This document shows, piece after piece, positions 63,244 through 64,000 of a DNA stretch of 64,000 nucleotides. Under the pieces are notes generated by a model. That model had not been told where the DNA came from and did no database searches. It saw only the letters and a program-made list of their open reading frames with translations. The DNA comes from Aphanomyces cochlioides (taxonomy: Eukaryota > Oomycota > Saprolegniomycetes > Saprolegniales > Verrucalvaceae). Position numbers and translations under genes: made by a program. The stretch covers positions 1,984,001-2,048,000 of the forward strand of contig JAHQRK010000007.1 of NCBI GenBank assembly GCA_019828595.1. The letters run 5' to 3'. The stretch's first letter is position 1. Each line of letters starts with the position of its first letter.

Positions 63244-64000
63244 TGACTGTGAAGCCGACGAACTTGCGGAAATACTCTTGGGGTTGAAGTGCGACGACAT
63301 ACAAGCGCTTGACGAGAGTGACGACTTCGACGCCGACAAACAATGCATTAAGATCTAATAATGCTTGAATACATGTTTCATTTCGCAGTTGCGTACCTTG
63401 ATTTGACGCAAAGACCACTGAGAGACGAGTGCCGGTATCCGGCGTAGCAATACCATGAGCGGGTCCGAGGAGGTCCCATGGCTACTACGCGCGGGCCTTT
63501 TGACACTGCTCACAAGATGTCCGGATGACATGGTATCCGGATGTTTGGTCAGGTTGGAAATTAAAAATGAAAGTTAGTACGCTCTGCTTTTTAATGGCTT
63601 TGAGATATCATGACTCAAAAGTTAGTTGATGTGAAAGTTCTAAATTGATTTGATTGAATGTGTTCTTGTATGTCTCTTTAATTTTCTCTTTTGTATTATC
63701 CTTTTTGACAAAAATTAATACCTTCGACGTCGCATAACGACGCTTGACAACTTCTCTGATATGATCTTGAATCAAAACTTTCAGGATAGATATCTCTTAT
63801 ATATTTATATTATTTGTTGGATGAGAAATATAAATTGAAAAGGGAAACCCTATAAATTATTATTCTGTCTTGTCACTTTTTTCTCACATGACAAATCAAG
63901 ACGGTACATCTATCTATTCATCACCGCTTTTCTCGAGTCAAAACTTTGTGCCCTAAAATTGAGACAGATTTGATTTGATTGGCTGAAAACAAACCCAAAA
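63244..64000. other. AT-rich right edge; CCGGAT words at 63520-63543
   Basis: TGTCCGGATG and GTATCCGGATG occur 8 bp apart, resembling the paired promoter element seen elsewhere, but no start codon of a recognisable gene follows in either direction within the window. Confidence 0.35.

Noticed and set aside
63520..63543. Paired CCGGAT words as a promoter
   Set aside because: No recognisable gene starts nearby on either strand within the window; kept only as a note.

Overview
The window looks like nuclear DNA of an oomycete, most likely a Saprolegniales species of the Aphanomyces/Saprolegnia type. Introns are GT-AG and almost all 43-52 nt long. Genes are dense on both strands, often with convergent 3' ends 20-60 bp apart. 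One gene is a seven-transmembrane receptor fused to an inositol-polyphosphate 4-phosphatase domain, an oomycete-style GPCR bigram. The assignment rests on architecture and gene style; no database search was possible.

Left part (1-12.2 kb): the tail of a DDE transposase, a 175-bp minisatellite, a small RasGAP-domain gene (minus), a four-exon gene with repeated Gly-x-Gly-x-Val modules (minus), a secreted DNA/RNA non-specific nuclease (minus) and the 12-exon 7TM-INPP4 fusion (plus, 7752-12154).

12.6-18 kb holds four minus-strand paralogues of a nuclear protein family resembling the N-terminal domain of cysteine/serine-rich nuclear proteins (CSRNP); a fifth lies at 31.7-32.1 kb. Two of them are identical over a 656-bp block. 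Several genes in the window share a TATCCGGATA-type element just upstream of the start codon, sometimes with a CCAAT box.

18.7-29.2 kb is dominated by transposons: a short MITE, a Helitron with Rep (HUH) and Pif1 helicase parts broken by four single-base frameshifts, a second MITE, a perfect hairpin, and a PIF/Harbinger element with both its genes (DDE transposase and Myb/SANT-like protein).

29.6-49 kb is a gene-rich island: an LRR protein, a PH-domain protein, the fifth CSRNP-like gene, an ankyrin-repeat protein, a zinc-motif/coiled-coil protein, GDP-L-fucose synthase, a U1A/U2B''-type RNA-binding protein, a multipass membrane protein, a PAN-PAN-mucin-nuclease secreted protein and a second simple secreted nuclease. 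Four TMEM135-like membrane paralogues lie on the minus strand between 37 and 60.6 kb.

49-64 kb is repeat-rich: a 372-bp MITE with TTA target duplication, three near-identical 921-bp tandem units carrying nine palindromes, a RarD/EamA transporter with a PIF/Harbinger derivative inserted about 35 bp upstream of its start codon, the last TMEM135-like gene, and a frameshifted pogo-like transposase. The secreted nucleases, the receptor-phosphatase and the RasGAP suggest an extracellular scavenging or interaction lifestyle with elaborate phosphoinositide and small-GTPase signalling; that is inference.
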